Of a DNA stretch of 64,000 nucleotides, positions 12,901 to 21,899 are shown one piece after another. Position numbers and translations under genes: made by a program. The notes under the pieces are model-generated. The model was given only the letters and a program-made list of their open reading frames with translations. It was not told the DNA's origin and searched no databases. How positions within the stretch are numbered: the stretch's first letter is position 1; each line of letters starts with the position of its first letter. Source of the stretch: Marsupella aquatica (lineage: Eukaryota > Marchantiophyta); contig OZ316896.1 in NCBI GenBank assembly GCA_973895155.1, positions 8,432,001-8,496,000 of the forward strand, read 5' to 3'.

Positions 12901-13078
12901 TTGGATTCCACCTGTGGACTACCCTTGCAAAGTGTGTTTGCGAATTGATGATGCTTACCAGATGCTGCTGTGTGACAATTGCAATGGAGGGTACCATCTT
13001 TTCTGCCTTCGGCCTGAACTTACCCAGGTGCCAGAAGGGTTATGGTTTTGCCCTTCCTATGCTCCACGTGCTACCTGA
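9909..13078 (+). pseudogene. Retrotransposon reverse transcriptase, RNase H, integrase and PHD finger
   Basis: After a one-base shift at the G run the reading resumes, meets a TAG at 10124-10126, and stays open to another TAG at 12242-12244 and then to TGA at 13076-13078. Reverse transcriptase has VDLRQGFNQI and the YIDD catalytic box (about 10708). RNase H has HTDWSALGIGAILG, an ESHYSSYEGECLA block and YTDHQPLKW. Integrase has an HH-CC zinc module (HSELGHFG ... CEQC) and the D, D, E residues in CDLAG, TDQGSEF and GLVERM. The 12242 stop falls between the second D and the E. The last about 45 residues form a C4HC3 PHD finger (CKVC, LLCDNCNGGYHLFC, WFCPSY) whose final zinc-binding Cys is Tyr. 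Confidence 0.9.
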
Positions 13079-13117
13079 ATTTTCTTCAGCCCTCCTTTTG
13101 GCTGTGGTCTGGGGGGG

Positions 13118-13296
13118 GATACAAAGGTTTACACCTCCACTACGTACATACCACTTCATTTGCTTTTTCTTGGCACTTGTGAATGTGATTGGATTTTTTC
13201 TATGCATGTTGGTTGCTAGCAGCTTGCACATATGCATTGCCGGTGACTTGTATGTTTTCGATACACTATGGCTACGATACTATATGTCACGACAGC
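13118..13296 (+). repeat. Direct repeat A, between G-rich tract and 3' LTR
   Basis: An eight-G purine tract at about 13110-13117 looks like the polypurine tract. The following segment (ATACAAAGGTTTACACC and onward) is repeated almost completely after the 3' LTR, at 13656-13835, with only a few substitutions. Its position between polypurine tract and LTR is not the standard layout. Confidence 0.7.
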
Positions 13297-13657
13297 TGTC
13301 ATGCTGAGGGACAGTGCCTCTTGTGCACATCGGCATGTCCCTCGCATGCCCGCTAGGTATGTAGTTAGGGCTAGTATACTACTTGAGTTAGTGTCATGTT
13401 CTTATAGCGAGTCTGGGCCGTTCTTGAAGCAAAGGTGTTTGTTAGTGTGATGCCTGGACCCGGTCCTACTTAGGGCATGTTTTTCTTTGCCATTTTTCAG
13501 TTCTTCTTGAATCGCTGTTGACAGAGCTCAGACAGTGCTCGTCGGTTCCGTACACGGGATTCACACAGTGATTCGTTAGATGCTCCCGGCCGATCTTGGC
13601 ATCCCGCCGGTTTTCAATTCGATTTTAGTACACTTGTTTCTCTTACGCCTTTTATCA
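13297..13657 (+). repeat. 3' LTR of the methyltransferase retrotransposon
   Basis: This is the partner of 4091-4452. It starts TGTCATGC and ends TTTATCA. All single-base differences from the 5' copy are transitions, and in most of them the 5' copy has T or A where this copy has C or G. Confidence 0.85.
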
Positions 13658-13835
13658 TACAGAGGTTTACACCGCCACTACGTACATACCACTTCATTTG
13701 TTTTTTCTTGGCACTTGTGAATGTGATTGGACTTTTTCTATGCATGTTGGTTGCTAGCAGGTTGCACATATGCATTGCCGATGACTTGTATGTTTTCGAT
13801 ACACTATGGCTACGATACTATATGTCACGACAAGC
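13656..13835 (+). repeat. Direct repeat A', second copy after the 3' LTR
   Basis: This copy begins ATACAGAGGTTTACACC and ends at GTCACGACA followed by AGCT, matching 13118-13296 over about 178 bases. Repeat A ends in the same GTCACGACA-type sequence exactly where the LTR begins. Confidence 0.7.
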
Positions 13836-14134
13836 TGACATTCATCCATACCTTTGAGAATTTATATGTGGATTGACATGATGGCGAGGGTGAAGCCCCT
13901 ATGTGTTAGGATAGATAACATTTGAATATTGAGGTGATTTCCTTTAGATCAGGTAGAAGTTGTAAGTAAATATCATTCTTCACAAATTGTTTTCTCCAAA
14001 GAATTGTTTGTCGCTATGTATTTAGTTTTACATCTTTATTTGTAGTATCAAAATGGACACCATGACATCTCTAAGACTTGTGCCACATAGCACACGAGTA
14101 CATTGACAGAAACCCTAACATTCTTACTAGCCTG

Positions 14135-14600
14135 CCCCCCAGACTAACCCGATATTACTAACGAGCCCCCCAAATTAAATTATTATCAACCCGTCCCACA
14201 TTTCGTATTCATGTGAATATTAACTCATATATGGGTTCCTATTGCAATGTGGCAAGTCACTATTGGCTAGCCGCCACCCCCACGGCCCCCCTTCATCTTC
14301 CCAGTTACATTTTCTTGAGTAAAAATGAGGGCCAAAAATGTTGGGTTTTTGTGAGGGGAGTGTGGAGCAAAAAACAATGTATTTTTTGCCCCTCCTGGAC
14401 CTGCAACTGTGCTAAGGGGAAGGGGGGCCCAAGGGGGTGGCCACAGGTTAGGCTAGCCAATAGTGACTTGCCACATGGCAACTGGGAATCCCTATACAAG
14501 AATACTGACCCCCATATTGACCTGAATACAAAACGGGGGACACATTGATAATTAATTCTGTTTGGGAGACAGAATAGTAATATTGGGTAGTTTGGGGACA
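14135..14600. mobile_element. Fold-back (long inverted repeat) element
   Basis: The left arm, from CCCCCCAGACTAACCC through AATGTGGCAAGTCACT and TTGGCTAGCC, is matched in inverse order by the right arm, GGCTAGCCAATAGTGAC through to GGGTAGTTTGGGGAC. The arms are about 150-190 bases long and diverged, with a GC-rich centre. No coding capacity is seen. Open frames on both strands here are products of the palindrome. Target-site duplications are not clear. Confidence 0.6.
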
Positions 14601-14609
14601 TGTGACAAA

Positions 14610-16170
14610 AAGCTGTTTTATTTCTATCATAAAGCAATGGCTCTGACAATGCATCTCTATTTTGGCATACTTAAGATTTTACCATCAATCAATGTTTATG
14701 CAACCTAGACAAAAGTGAAATTCCACCAAAATTTATAAAACAGGGAAAAACAAAGTACAATGAAAGAGAAAAAGAGGGCAAAGAGTACAAACACCCAACA
14801 AGAAAAAATAAATCTAGAGTGTAAAAAACAGCTTAGTGTTGAAAAGCATACACCCAAAAAAAAATTGATTCCAGGAGTTAGACTTCATCTGAAATTGCAG
14901 TTACAAAGTTCCCTCTTTACCCTACTAGCCTGACTGCCCATGCTTTTCTCAGGCCACAGTTGCCCTTCCCACGTCTTCCCTAGCCTATATTTTGCCACCC
15001 GAGAGTCACAGGCTCCACTGTAGACCTCAGGCCCCCAAGAGTGTAGGTGTCTATTGCTAATTATTAGTTCCATTTTATCCCCAAGTCATAACAAGTCATA
15101 ATGTTAAGTTAGACTTCCAAAACAAAGGTCTCTGTACCAACACCGGCCCCCACATTGCCGTGCCTAACATTTACTGCACAAGTAACAAAATGAATTTGAC
15201 TCAAGTAGGTGTAGAAACGAGGAAACCATTACCTGGTCGTAATAGTGAATTCCAAGCAAAAAAAGACACGCGGCAGGGTTGGTGATCTCCATTATTAAAG
15301 TGGGTTCTTTTGGGCCTTGAAACTTGAAAGGGTGCAATGTATTAAAATAAACTTTTCCATGGGGTACAGCGCAGGGCAAGGCCTACATGAGGAACACCAA
15401 CCACAACGTCGGTCTTCCTTTGAATTAATATCATCACACACCATAAATTATTGTCGGTAGTCTTCCGGCTCGCTCTTTCCCAGAATTGGATTTTTGGGGG
15501 TAGTTTTGTGGGGATGCTATTAACGTTAGGCACCACAATGATAATAAAGTTTCCTTTGAGACAAAAAGAATCAAATGAAGCCAAGATCCACCATCATGTT
15601 AGACACAGTGCTCCTCTGGACCACATGCTGGTGTTCCATGGGAGTTTGGGGCTTATTACTTCATGTTTATAAGTCCTAAAATAATTTTAGTTTTGCATCT
15701 GTAAGGCAACTGGTGAAGGAGGAGAAACAAAAAAACACAAATCCTAATATCTGAGATTAACGCAATGAGAATTAGTCAAACAGAACTTACCCCTCCGCCA
15801 ACTGTGATGACAAACTCATCCAAAATGGTCAAAAATATCACTCTCACTTATAGATTCCTCTAGCAGGTCCCCATAACTATAAAATGTTTGAATTTATTAA
15901 TATCAAGTTACTAAAATTAAACTGAAATTTTGCCAAATGTGGTCCATGGGGTTTGGTAGACCCTCTCGTGATCCATGTTGGCTTCCAATTCCAAAAAGGA
16001 CAGAAAAGAAGTTGCACGGCAAAGGTATACAACCAATTAAAGTTATGCCATTACACGTTAAAAAAAACAGCAAACGAAAGGACCAGATCTCCAGAATGAC
16101 ACCCGGCACATGGACCCGGAAATATACGTCCAGGCCCAAAGTCATAGAACAAGATACGTAAATCCTGTCA
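14610..16170. other. Intergenic DNA with dispersed repeat fragments
   Basis: There is no gene I can support. At 15000-15070 is a copy of a dispersed motif (CACTGTAGACCTCAGGCCCC ... CTATTGCTAATTATTAG) that recurs near 23.7, 43.4, 47.4 and 47.7 kb. The rest is AT-rich with short open frames only. Confidence 0.4.
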
Positions 16171-16179
16171 GGAGAAGAG

Positions 16180-16450
16180 GTTACCGGTGTGTAACCATTT
16201 TTACAAGGGCCTGCTATAGTCATAATCTGGTGTCCTGAAAAGTTGAGCCGGTAACCTCTTTCCGGGCAGGAGTTACGTACGCTAATGCAGGGCAGGGCTG
16301 GGGTTATAGGCTGTAACCTGCTCCCGGAATATTCAAAGAAGCTTCCCGGCTGTCGCCGGTCAGTTTCTTTTCATATTCCGGACGCAGGGTTACAGCCTAG
16401 TAACCCTGCGCCCAGACCTGCATTACCCTATACATCAAGCTGCCACAACC
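16180..16450. repeat. Palindromic MITE-like repeat, copy 1
   Basis: The sequence GGGCAGGAGTTACGT leads into an inverted pair, GGCTGTAACCTGCTCCCGGA and TCCGGACGCAGGGTTACAGC, and ends at CCTGCATTACCCTATACA. The same order of blocks recurs at 21535-21850. It is therefore a dispersed family with internal hairpin potential. No coding capacity is seen. Confidence 0.55.
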
Positions 16451-16456
16451 GATTGG

Positions 16457-16748
16457 TCAGCATGCAGAGGCTCCATGGTTCCATGTAACCGCAGTAAGCC
16501 ATTCCAGGATCTACAGTCACAAGTACTCCCTGGGGACACAGATGTGAATGGGTGACTCATTAGAGATAAGGCCATCCTCAGTTTTGGTCACTACTTGACC
16601 AGCATGCCTAGGTTCCATGGATCCTTTTAACCGCAGTAAGCCGTTCCAGGATCTACGGTCAGAAGTACTCCCCGGAGACACAGATCCCCAGATGGACCGT
16701 CGATGTGAAACCAATGTGTGACTCATTAGAGATAAGGCCACCCACAGT
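16457..16748 (+). repeat. Tandem duplication of about 141 bp
   Basis: Two adjacent copies begin CAGCATGC and share AACCGCAGTAAGCC, TTCCAGGATCTAC and GTGACTCATTAGAGATAAGG. They lie upstream of the leader of the HEXIM-like gene and might be part of its promoter; no known element is recognised. Confidence 0.65.
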
Positions 16749-16989
16749 TTCGCGTCATCCAGCGGTTCACAAGGCCTCCTGCTCATCCAGAGTGTTAGGA
16801 GGTAACCAATCCGAAGCGCCTCCTGCGATCTGGCCCATGGCCTGTATCCAATCGGCAAAGCCCACGTCACGGCGTGGTGTCCGGTAACGTGGGTTGGATG
16901 GTGGGTGGGTCGCATGAGTGCGGGGATGTGAGGGGGGAGGGAGAGAGGCAATCGAAGGGCAGCGCTGCTTCGCGACCTTTCCAGATCTT

Positions 16990-18064
16990 GAAAGGAACCC
17001 TACGTGTGTGCTCCGCGCCTGGTCCCACTTTTATTCGTCTTCCCTTTCTACGAACGAACTAGCGAGATATCCAACAGGAGAGAGGTATTGCTCTTCGTGC
17101 TGCAACGAACACAACAACACACGACTGTAGTGCTCTTGTCTGGCGACCTACCTAATCTCTGCTGTCTGCCGCCATTAAGCTCGCGTCGTGCTCGCTCTGT
17201 CGATCACATTGAACTTCTTCCTCCCGCTTTTGAGCCAGTCAGTCAGCCAAGGCGTCTCTCTCTCACTCTCTCTCTCCCGGTGCTTTCCTTTTTTGGGTGA
17301 CACAGTCGTGCTGCGGGTGCAAGGTTGTTTCCCTTGCGTCGTCGGTCAGTCAGACAATATTATTGAATCCCTTCCTCTTGCATTTCAGCGTTTCAGCCAA
17401 GGCTTCGCTCACGCTCCCGGTGCCGCGTCATCATAGTCGTGCGAGATTGTTTTCCTGGCTGCCGGTTAGTCGGACACGTTTCTCTTGGCTTTTCGGTCTC
17501 TGTGGGACACGTTAATTGGAGCGACTCCTTGACACCATCGATTGATTGATCGAAGGACGCGGAAGATCGGTGTGGAGCGTGGTTTCCTTCTCGACGCCGA
17601 GTTTGTGTTCGACTAGTATAAGAAAGTGCTGGTTACGTCTGGAGGAGTTATTTTGTAATCTAAGAAGTTTGAGTTCGCGCTTACACCGTGCCTCTTATTT
17701 CCTTCGCGGAGTATCGTACCCTTTCGATCCTTGAACTACTGCGCCGGCGCTTGCGTTTCGTCGTCCACAAGACAAGATAAGATAACCCTCTGGTTGGCGG
17801 TGTCCAGACCGAAGGCTTCGATCATTTCCCTGACATTCACAAGCTTCCTCGGCCCGTGATACGGTGTTCTTGTAAAGTGTTAGGAAGCCCGGTTTTGGTT
17901 ATTGTTTCTCGGCGGCCTACCTTCTGTTCGACCCTTCTAGAAGCGCTCTCTTCTGTTCTGATCTATTTCGAGCGACTCGATCGAGGCGTCCGCAGGCGGT
18001 AACGTACCGGTCGTTATATCTATTTTGGTCGAAGAATAGAACCTGTTTTTGCGATAATCTGAAG
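16990..18064 (+). promoter_or_regulatory. Long CT-rich leader of the HEXIM-like gene
   Basis: About 1 kb before the start codon is GC-richer than the flanks, with runs of CTCTCTCTC near 17250-17280 and several short upstream open frames. It reads like a long 5' UTR, perhaps with an intron, as seen in many streptophyte regulatory genes. The transcription start cannot be fixed from sequence. Confidence 0.4.
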
Positions 18065-18904
18065 ATGGTTGCCACGGATAAAGAAGTTGGTCTAAATATG
18101 GGCATGTCAGGTCGTGGAAAGTATCTGCCAATGAAGGCCAAGAATAAGTGGAGGCGTAGGAAGTTCTCAAGAAGGAATGAGCCTATGTGGAATCAGGGTC
18201 CTCTGCTGATGCATAATGGTGCATATGAACCCCCGAGACTTACAGAGTTGCAGCAGCAAAACCGCCTGAAGACCAGAAGATTCTACCCAAGGAAATTGCG
18301 CGCACCTCGCGCTCCCCGTAACACCTCGTCCTTTATCATGCGTGCCAAGAGGCCGGGAGGCTTGGCTTCACTTGTCTCTCCTGCTACCCCTGCAATCCTC
18401 CCGACTCCCGTCCTTTCTCCCGCTCCTCGATACAGAGAGGGTCTCGTAGACGAGGTTAACAAAGAGTGGGGTGTAGACGGTTATGGTTCTATGAACGGTT
18501 TGATCCGGTTGCGGTCTGTTGAAGAAGGCGAAAGAGATGAGTTTGGCGGTACCGGTGAGAGTGAAAGTGAACTTGAGCAAGACACCCACGCTGAGTCTGT
18601 ACAGCAGCTTGAGCAGCGGATAGATCATGGCTTAAGCCGTTTCGAGATTGTCTATCCGTCTCCGTCCGCTGCTAATGACAATAAACAGTCCACGGAGGTC
18701 CGCATGGAGGAGCTTGAGAATCATATTGCTCAGCTAGAAGATGAGAATCTGTCTCTGAAAGAAAATGTTTACTTGTTGCAGCAGGAATTATCAGAGGCAC
18801 GGAGGCGACTACTTGTGCAAGACGCGGGAGATTATGGATCTGATGAGAACGCCGGGGTCTGTCAAGAAAGAAGTGGTGGAGATGTATCTTGTGCACAAAG
18901 CTAG
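18065..18904 (+). CDS. HEXIM-like basic/acidic coiled-coil protein (279 aa)
   Basis: A single open exon begins with ATG at 18065. In order it shows a GRGKYLPMKAKN block and an Arg/Lys-rich stretch (KNKWRRRKFSRR, residues about 26-37). Next comes a basic segment with Gln-rich start (59-82), then APRNTSSFIM at 83-92, a Pro-rich linker, an acidic stretch (152-176) and a predicted coiled coil (213-250). Animal HEXIM proteins, which bind 7SK RNA and inhibit P-TEFb kinase, have the same order: arginine-rich RNA-binding motif, APYNTTQFLM, acidic region, dimerising coiled coil. The match to the PYNT motif is 7 of 10 positions; the Tyr is Arg here and the Phe is kept. This is my inference from architecture; a plant-specific protein of unrelated function is the alternative. 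A nuclear location would be expected from the basic region. Confidence 0.7.
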   Translation: MVATDKEVGLNMGMSGRGKYLPMKAKNKWRRRKFSRRNEPMWNQGPLLMHNGAYEPPRLTELQQQNRLKTRRFYPRKLRAPRAPRNTSSFIMRAKRPGGLASLVSPATPAILPTPVLSPAPRYREGLVDEVNKEWGVDGYGSMNGLIRLRSVEEGERDEFGGTGESESELEQDTHAESVQQLEQRIDHGLSRFEIVYPSPSAANDNKQSTEVRMEELENHIAQLEDENLSLKENVYLLQQELSEARRRLLVQDAGDYGSDENAGVCQERSGGDVSCAQS

Positions 18905-20640
18905 ATCATTTCTTTCTTTGCTTGCTGTGCCATTTATGTCTGTTTGTGTGTGAAGGTCAGCTGAAGCAACGATGGTGGTGCGGTGCCTGCGCAACGCGCG
19001 CGCTTCGCTCGAGTCAGATATGTTTGTTCACGTTCGCTGAACATCCATTTCCGACGTGAGTCTCACTGCCTTCTATGTACCCGGCTTTTGTGAGAGTACT
19101 ACTGCCTTGTGATAACTTGTAGAAGAAAGCTTAATTCGTCTCTCTTTTCTCTCAAGGTCATGAGTGGAGCCTCCTTGGCATATGTATTCACAGGGCAAGA
19201 CGGTCTACGCAGCTTGGAGGCTGTGTAGTGTTTTCTGGCGATGGGCTCTCATGCGGTAAGGACTTTACCCTTTCGTAGGTGTAAGGATGCTTGACATGAC
19301 CGCCGTCCGTAAGATGTAATATGTCCTCGTAAGAGAGGTTGTTCATCCGTGAACGAATGTCGCTTTAAGTGGCTTCCACATTCTCTAATTTAAGTTTCAC
19401 TTGTACATTGGAGTAGGATGTAGGATAGTCATGCAACCCTTTCTGCTGGGACATAATCTGGTGTCACAGCTAGGGTCGATACTCATCAGGTCAGGATAGT
19501 TCAATTTTGCAGTCTAGGCACACAGTCGGCTCCATTGCTTCCCGCGGACCAGGTATTTAGGGTTGTAGATGTCAAACCACTACCGTGGTATTACGAATAT
19601 ACTGTACACAAAATGAGAAATTTGCTTTTGCACTCGCCGTGTATAAAATTTTGTGATCACATGTTTATCAATGAGATGTTATGTTATTTAGCTCATTTGC
19701 TCCACTCTCTGAAGTATATGTCTCTGTATCAGAGCGCAATGCGCTGCGATATGCACACAAAGGGCAAGGTGGGTAGCCTTATTGGCGCAGATACGTTTGC
19801 TGAAGTGTCGATTGCTTTCGTTGGGATCTTGGGCTCCACTGTCTTTCCACTACGATTTCGTGTTTGTTTTGTATGGTGTCCCCGAAGTTAATCGGTTTCC
19901 GTAGATTATGTTTATGTTTGCTGTCCAGGTTGCACTCCTGGTCGCAGGGACTGAAGTGCATCTTGCCGGGTTCGGCAGCTGTGTATCAGTTTCATCTCTG
20001 AATCAAATGGTGCGTTTGGTTTGTGTGCCTGAGCATGTCACGCAGAGAACGTATTGGTTGGGTGGTTATTTGTCTACAATCGTAATAATACTTCGACCGG
20101 ATTTCAGGACGAATGTTCTGGTGTTGCCTTCGGATTAGATGTGTTGTCAAAAATGGATTAGCTGGTTTCGTTATAACATTGCCTCGTTAAGGTTGGGTTT
20201 TGTTCATTGTGGATTAAGTGCGCACATTTGCGCAAGGACGTGACCATTCTTTGATGGGCCGAAGCCAAGGGTGTGGGCCTGGTCGTTGTTTTTGACCGAG
20301 TGGAGTTGCGACCATCGTGGGAGGCCGAGATCAAGAGACTCCTCAGATCGGCAGATACATGGTCCTAACCATTGTCTAGATTGGTTTTTGTCGTTTCCAG
20401 TTCCTCCTCGTAGCCGTTCCGAAGTTTGCAGGATTGTTTTCGTGCATTGCACGTAGGATTGTTTCATACTTTCATGTGTCGTCAGTGTGGATTCCTTCAT
20501 GTGTCGTCACTTGTCCTGCCATCGTCATCTTTCTGTGAGTGAACGACACCGTTTCAGGAGTATCTGTCCTCATTTCGCTGCGCGGCCCAGGTAAAAATTT
20601 CCCAAGTTGCATTCGACTGTGGTAACGAACAACAAAAGTA
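18905..20640 (+). other. 3' flank of the HEXIM-like gene, possible spliced 3' UTR
   Basis: No protein-coding region is recognised. A polypyrimidine tract and AG before 19157 (CTCTCAAG) and a donor-like GCGGTAAGG near 19255 could mark a non-coding exon of about 100 bases. The rest is unassigned. Confidence 0.3.
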
Positions 20641-20818
20641 CTGACCCGAAATAAAGACTTCTTTCCGGTACTGATAAGCTATGACTGGAGCGAACTACAT
20701 GACCAATATTTACAGTGTGTCTTGTGGTTTCCTGTCAGCGGCAGAGTTGCCTCAGCAATCTGGAATGACGCAAAAGAAACGTGGAGCAGTCTGTGTCCTA
20801 AGACACAGATAGAATAGC

Positions 20819-20916
20819 CTATTCTACCAACGATAATTAACTCCCTATTCTACCAACGATAATTAACTCCCTATTCTACCAACGATAATTAATTCCCCAT
20901 TCTACCACCGTTAAAT
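20819..20916 (+). repeat. 26-bp tandem repeat, about four copies
   Basis: Units starting at 20819, 20845, 20871 and 20897 share CTATTCTACCAACGATAATT. The first three are almost identical and the last is diverged. There are no unique spacers. Confidence 0.85.
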
Positions 20917-21329
20917 CTACCTGTAAGATGGGGGAATTCATTATCCCAGCCTTTAATTGCGAAGCCTGGAGACGCTCGTCTCTTGTCAAATATTGTAGTA
21001 TAACGCAAATGGTGGTCGGCTTTTGTAACTCAGGGAATAATGATGGTTTCCCAATTAAATCTGCCTGGAAAGTAAACTTGAAAGCGCGTTATTACGCTTG
21101 TCAAATCAAGGAGTAAAACGCATATGTTGTTCTAAACCCTAACCCAAAAAAACACGCCGGAAAAGAAGTAAACTTGAGAGCCCCTTTTTAAGCTTGGCAA
21201 ATCACGTCTTAACAGGCAGATTGTGGTTGGGCATTTGTTACTCAAGAAATAATGCTGGTTGTCCGAATAAACCATCCGGAAAAGTGACTTTAGAGCCGCT
21301 TTTTTCGGTACAAGAAGATATTGTGTGTG

Positions 21330-21450
21330 AATAGAGCTATCTGAGTAGATAGACGTGTGGAGAAGGGAGCGACGAAATATAACTGAATAGGGTTGTGTCT
21401 GAATTGAGCAATCTGAGTAGACGAGTGGAGAAGGGAGAGAGACAAACGAT
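21330..21450 (+). repeat. Imperfect direct duplication of about 75 bp
   Basis: GTGTGTGAATAGAGCTATCTGAGTAGA and a second version with GAATTGAGCAATCTGAGTAGA are both followed by a GTGGAGAAGGGAG block. A related GAGTGGAGAAGGGTGACAG occurs near 21860. Confidence 0.5.
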
Positions 21451-21534
21451 GAGTGAAACCTCCTGGGAAACCAGACTCTTGACCCCATATTGATGGCGCA
21501 GAAGTGGATTGTGTGCTTTGTAATTCTTGTCAGG

Positions 21535-21850
21535 AAAAGAAAGGTTATAGGTGTGTAATTTTTTCTACTAGGTGCCACCACTTCTATAACCCTATGCCCA
21601 GAAAATTTTGTCTTATAGTCTTTTTTTCTGGGCAGGTATTACGTTTGATAATGACTGTTTGGACTGAGGTTGCTATCTGAAACTTGTTCCCAAAAACTTG
21701 TTCTCAAAAAGCTCAGAAAGATTTCCTAGCTTATCGTCATCAATATTTCTTCACTTTTTGCTCGGAGTCGCCGATCAACATTTCTTCACTTTCTGTTCAC
21801 AGGGTTACAGACTAGTAACCCGAGACCAATCTGTCATTACCCTATACAAG
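21535..21850. repeat. Palindromic MITE-like repeat, copy 2
   Basis: This is a diverged copy of the 16180-16450 family: TCTGGGCAGGTATTACGT, then a GTTACAGACTAGTAACCC block, then TCATTACCCTATACAAGA. The copy is more AT-rich and its middle is partly duplicated (two TTTCTTCACTTT segments). Confidence 0.5.
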
Positions 21851-21899
21851 AGTCTAGTCATGAGTGGAGAAGGGTGACAGAAAATATAACAAGAGAGAC

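Larger units (their letters stand above)
4091..13832 (+). mobile_element. Degenerate Ty3/gypsy LTR retrotransposon carrying a DNA methyltransferase and a PHD finger
   Basis: The element has two about 361-bp direct repeats (4091-4452 and 13297-13657) starting TG and ending CA. Between them lie a 1.2-kb leader, gag with two zinc knuckles, an aspartic protease, a C5 cytosine methyltransferase domain, reverse transcriptase, RNase H, integrase and a PHD finger. The RT-RNase H-integrase order is that of Ty3/gypsy. Coding is in one frame except for two single-base shifts and three in-frame TAG stops, so this copy is non-autonomous now. The right end is odd: the 3' repeat is flanked on both sides by related about 180-bp segments. 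If the second segment belongs to the element, it ends in CA at 13832 and AGCT flanks both ends as a 4-bp target duplication. No standard tRNA-Met primer site was found after the left LTR. Confidence 0.88.

Noticed and set aside
5858-12997. Antisense and shifted open frames within the retrotransposon
   Set aside because: They are shadows of gag, protease-methyltransferase and pol; none carries a domain.
14213-14654. Protein-coding frames at 14.2-14.65 kb
   Set aside because: They mirror one another because the sequence is a fold-back element.
20819-20916. CRISPR-like array
   Set aside because: The 26-bp units abut directly without spacers, and the window is eukaryotic.
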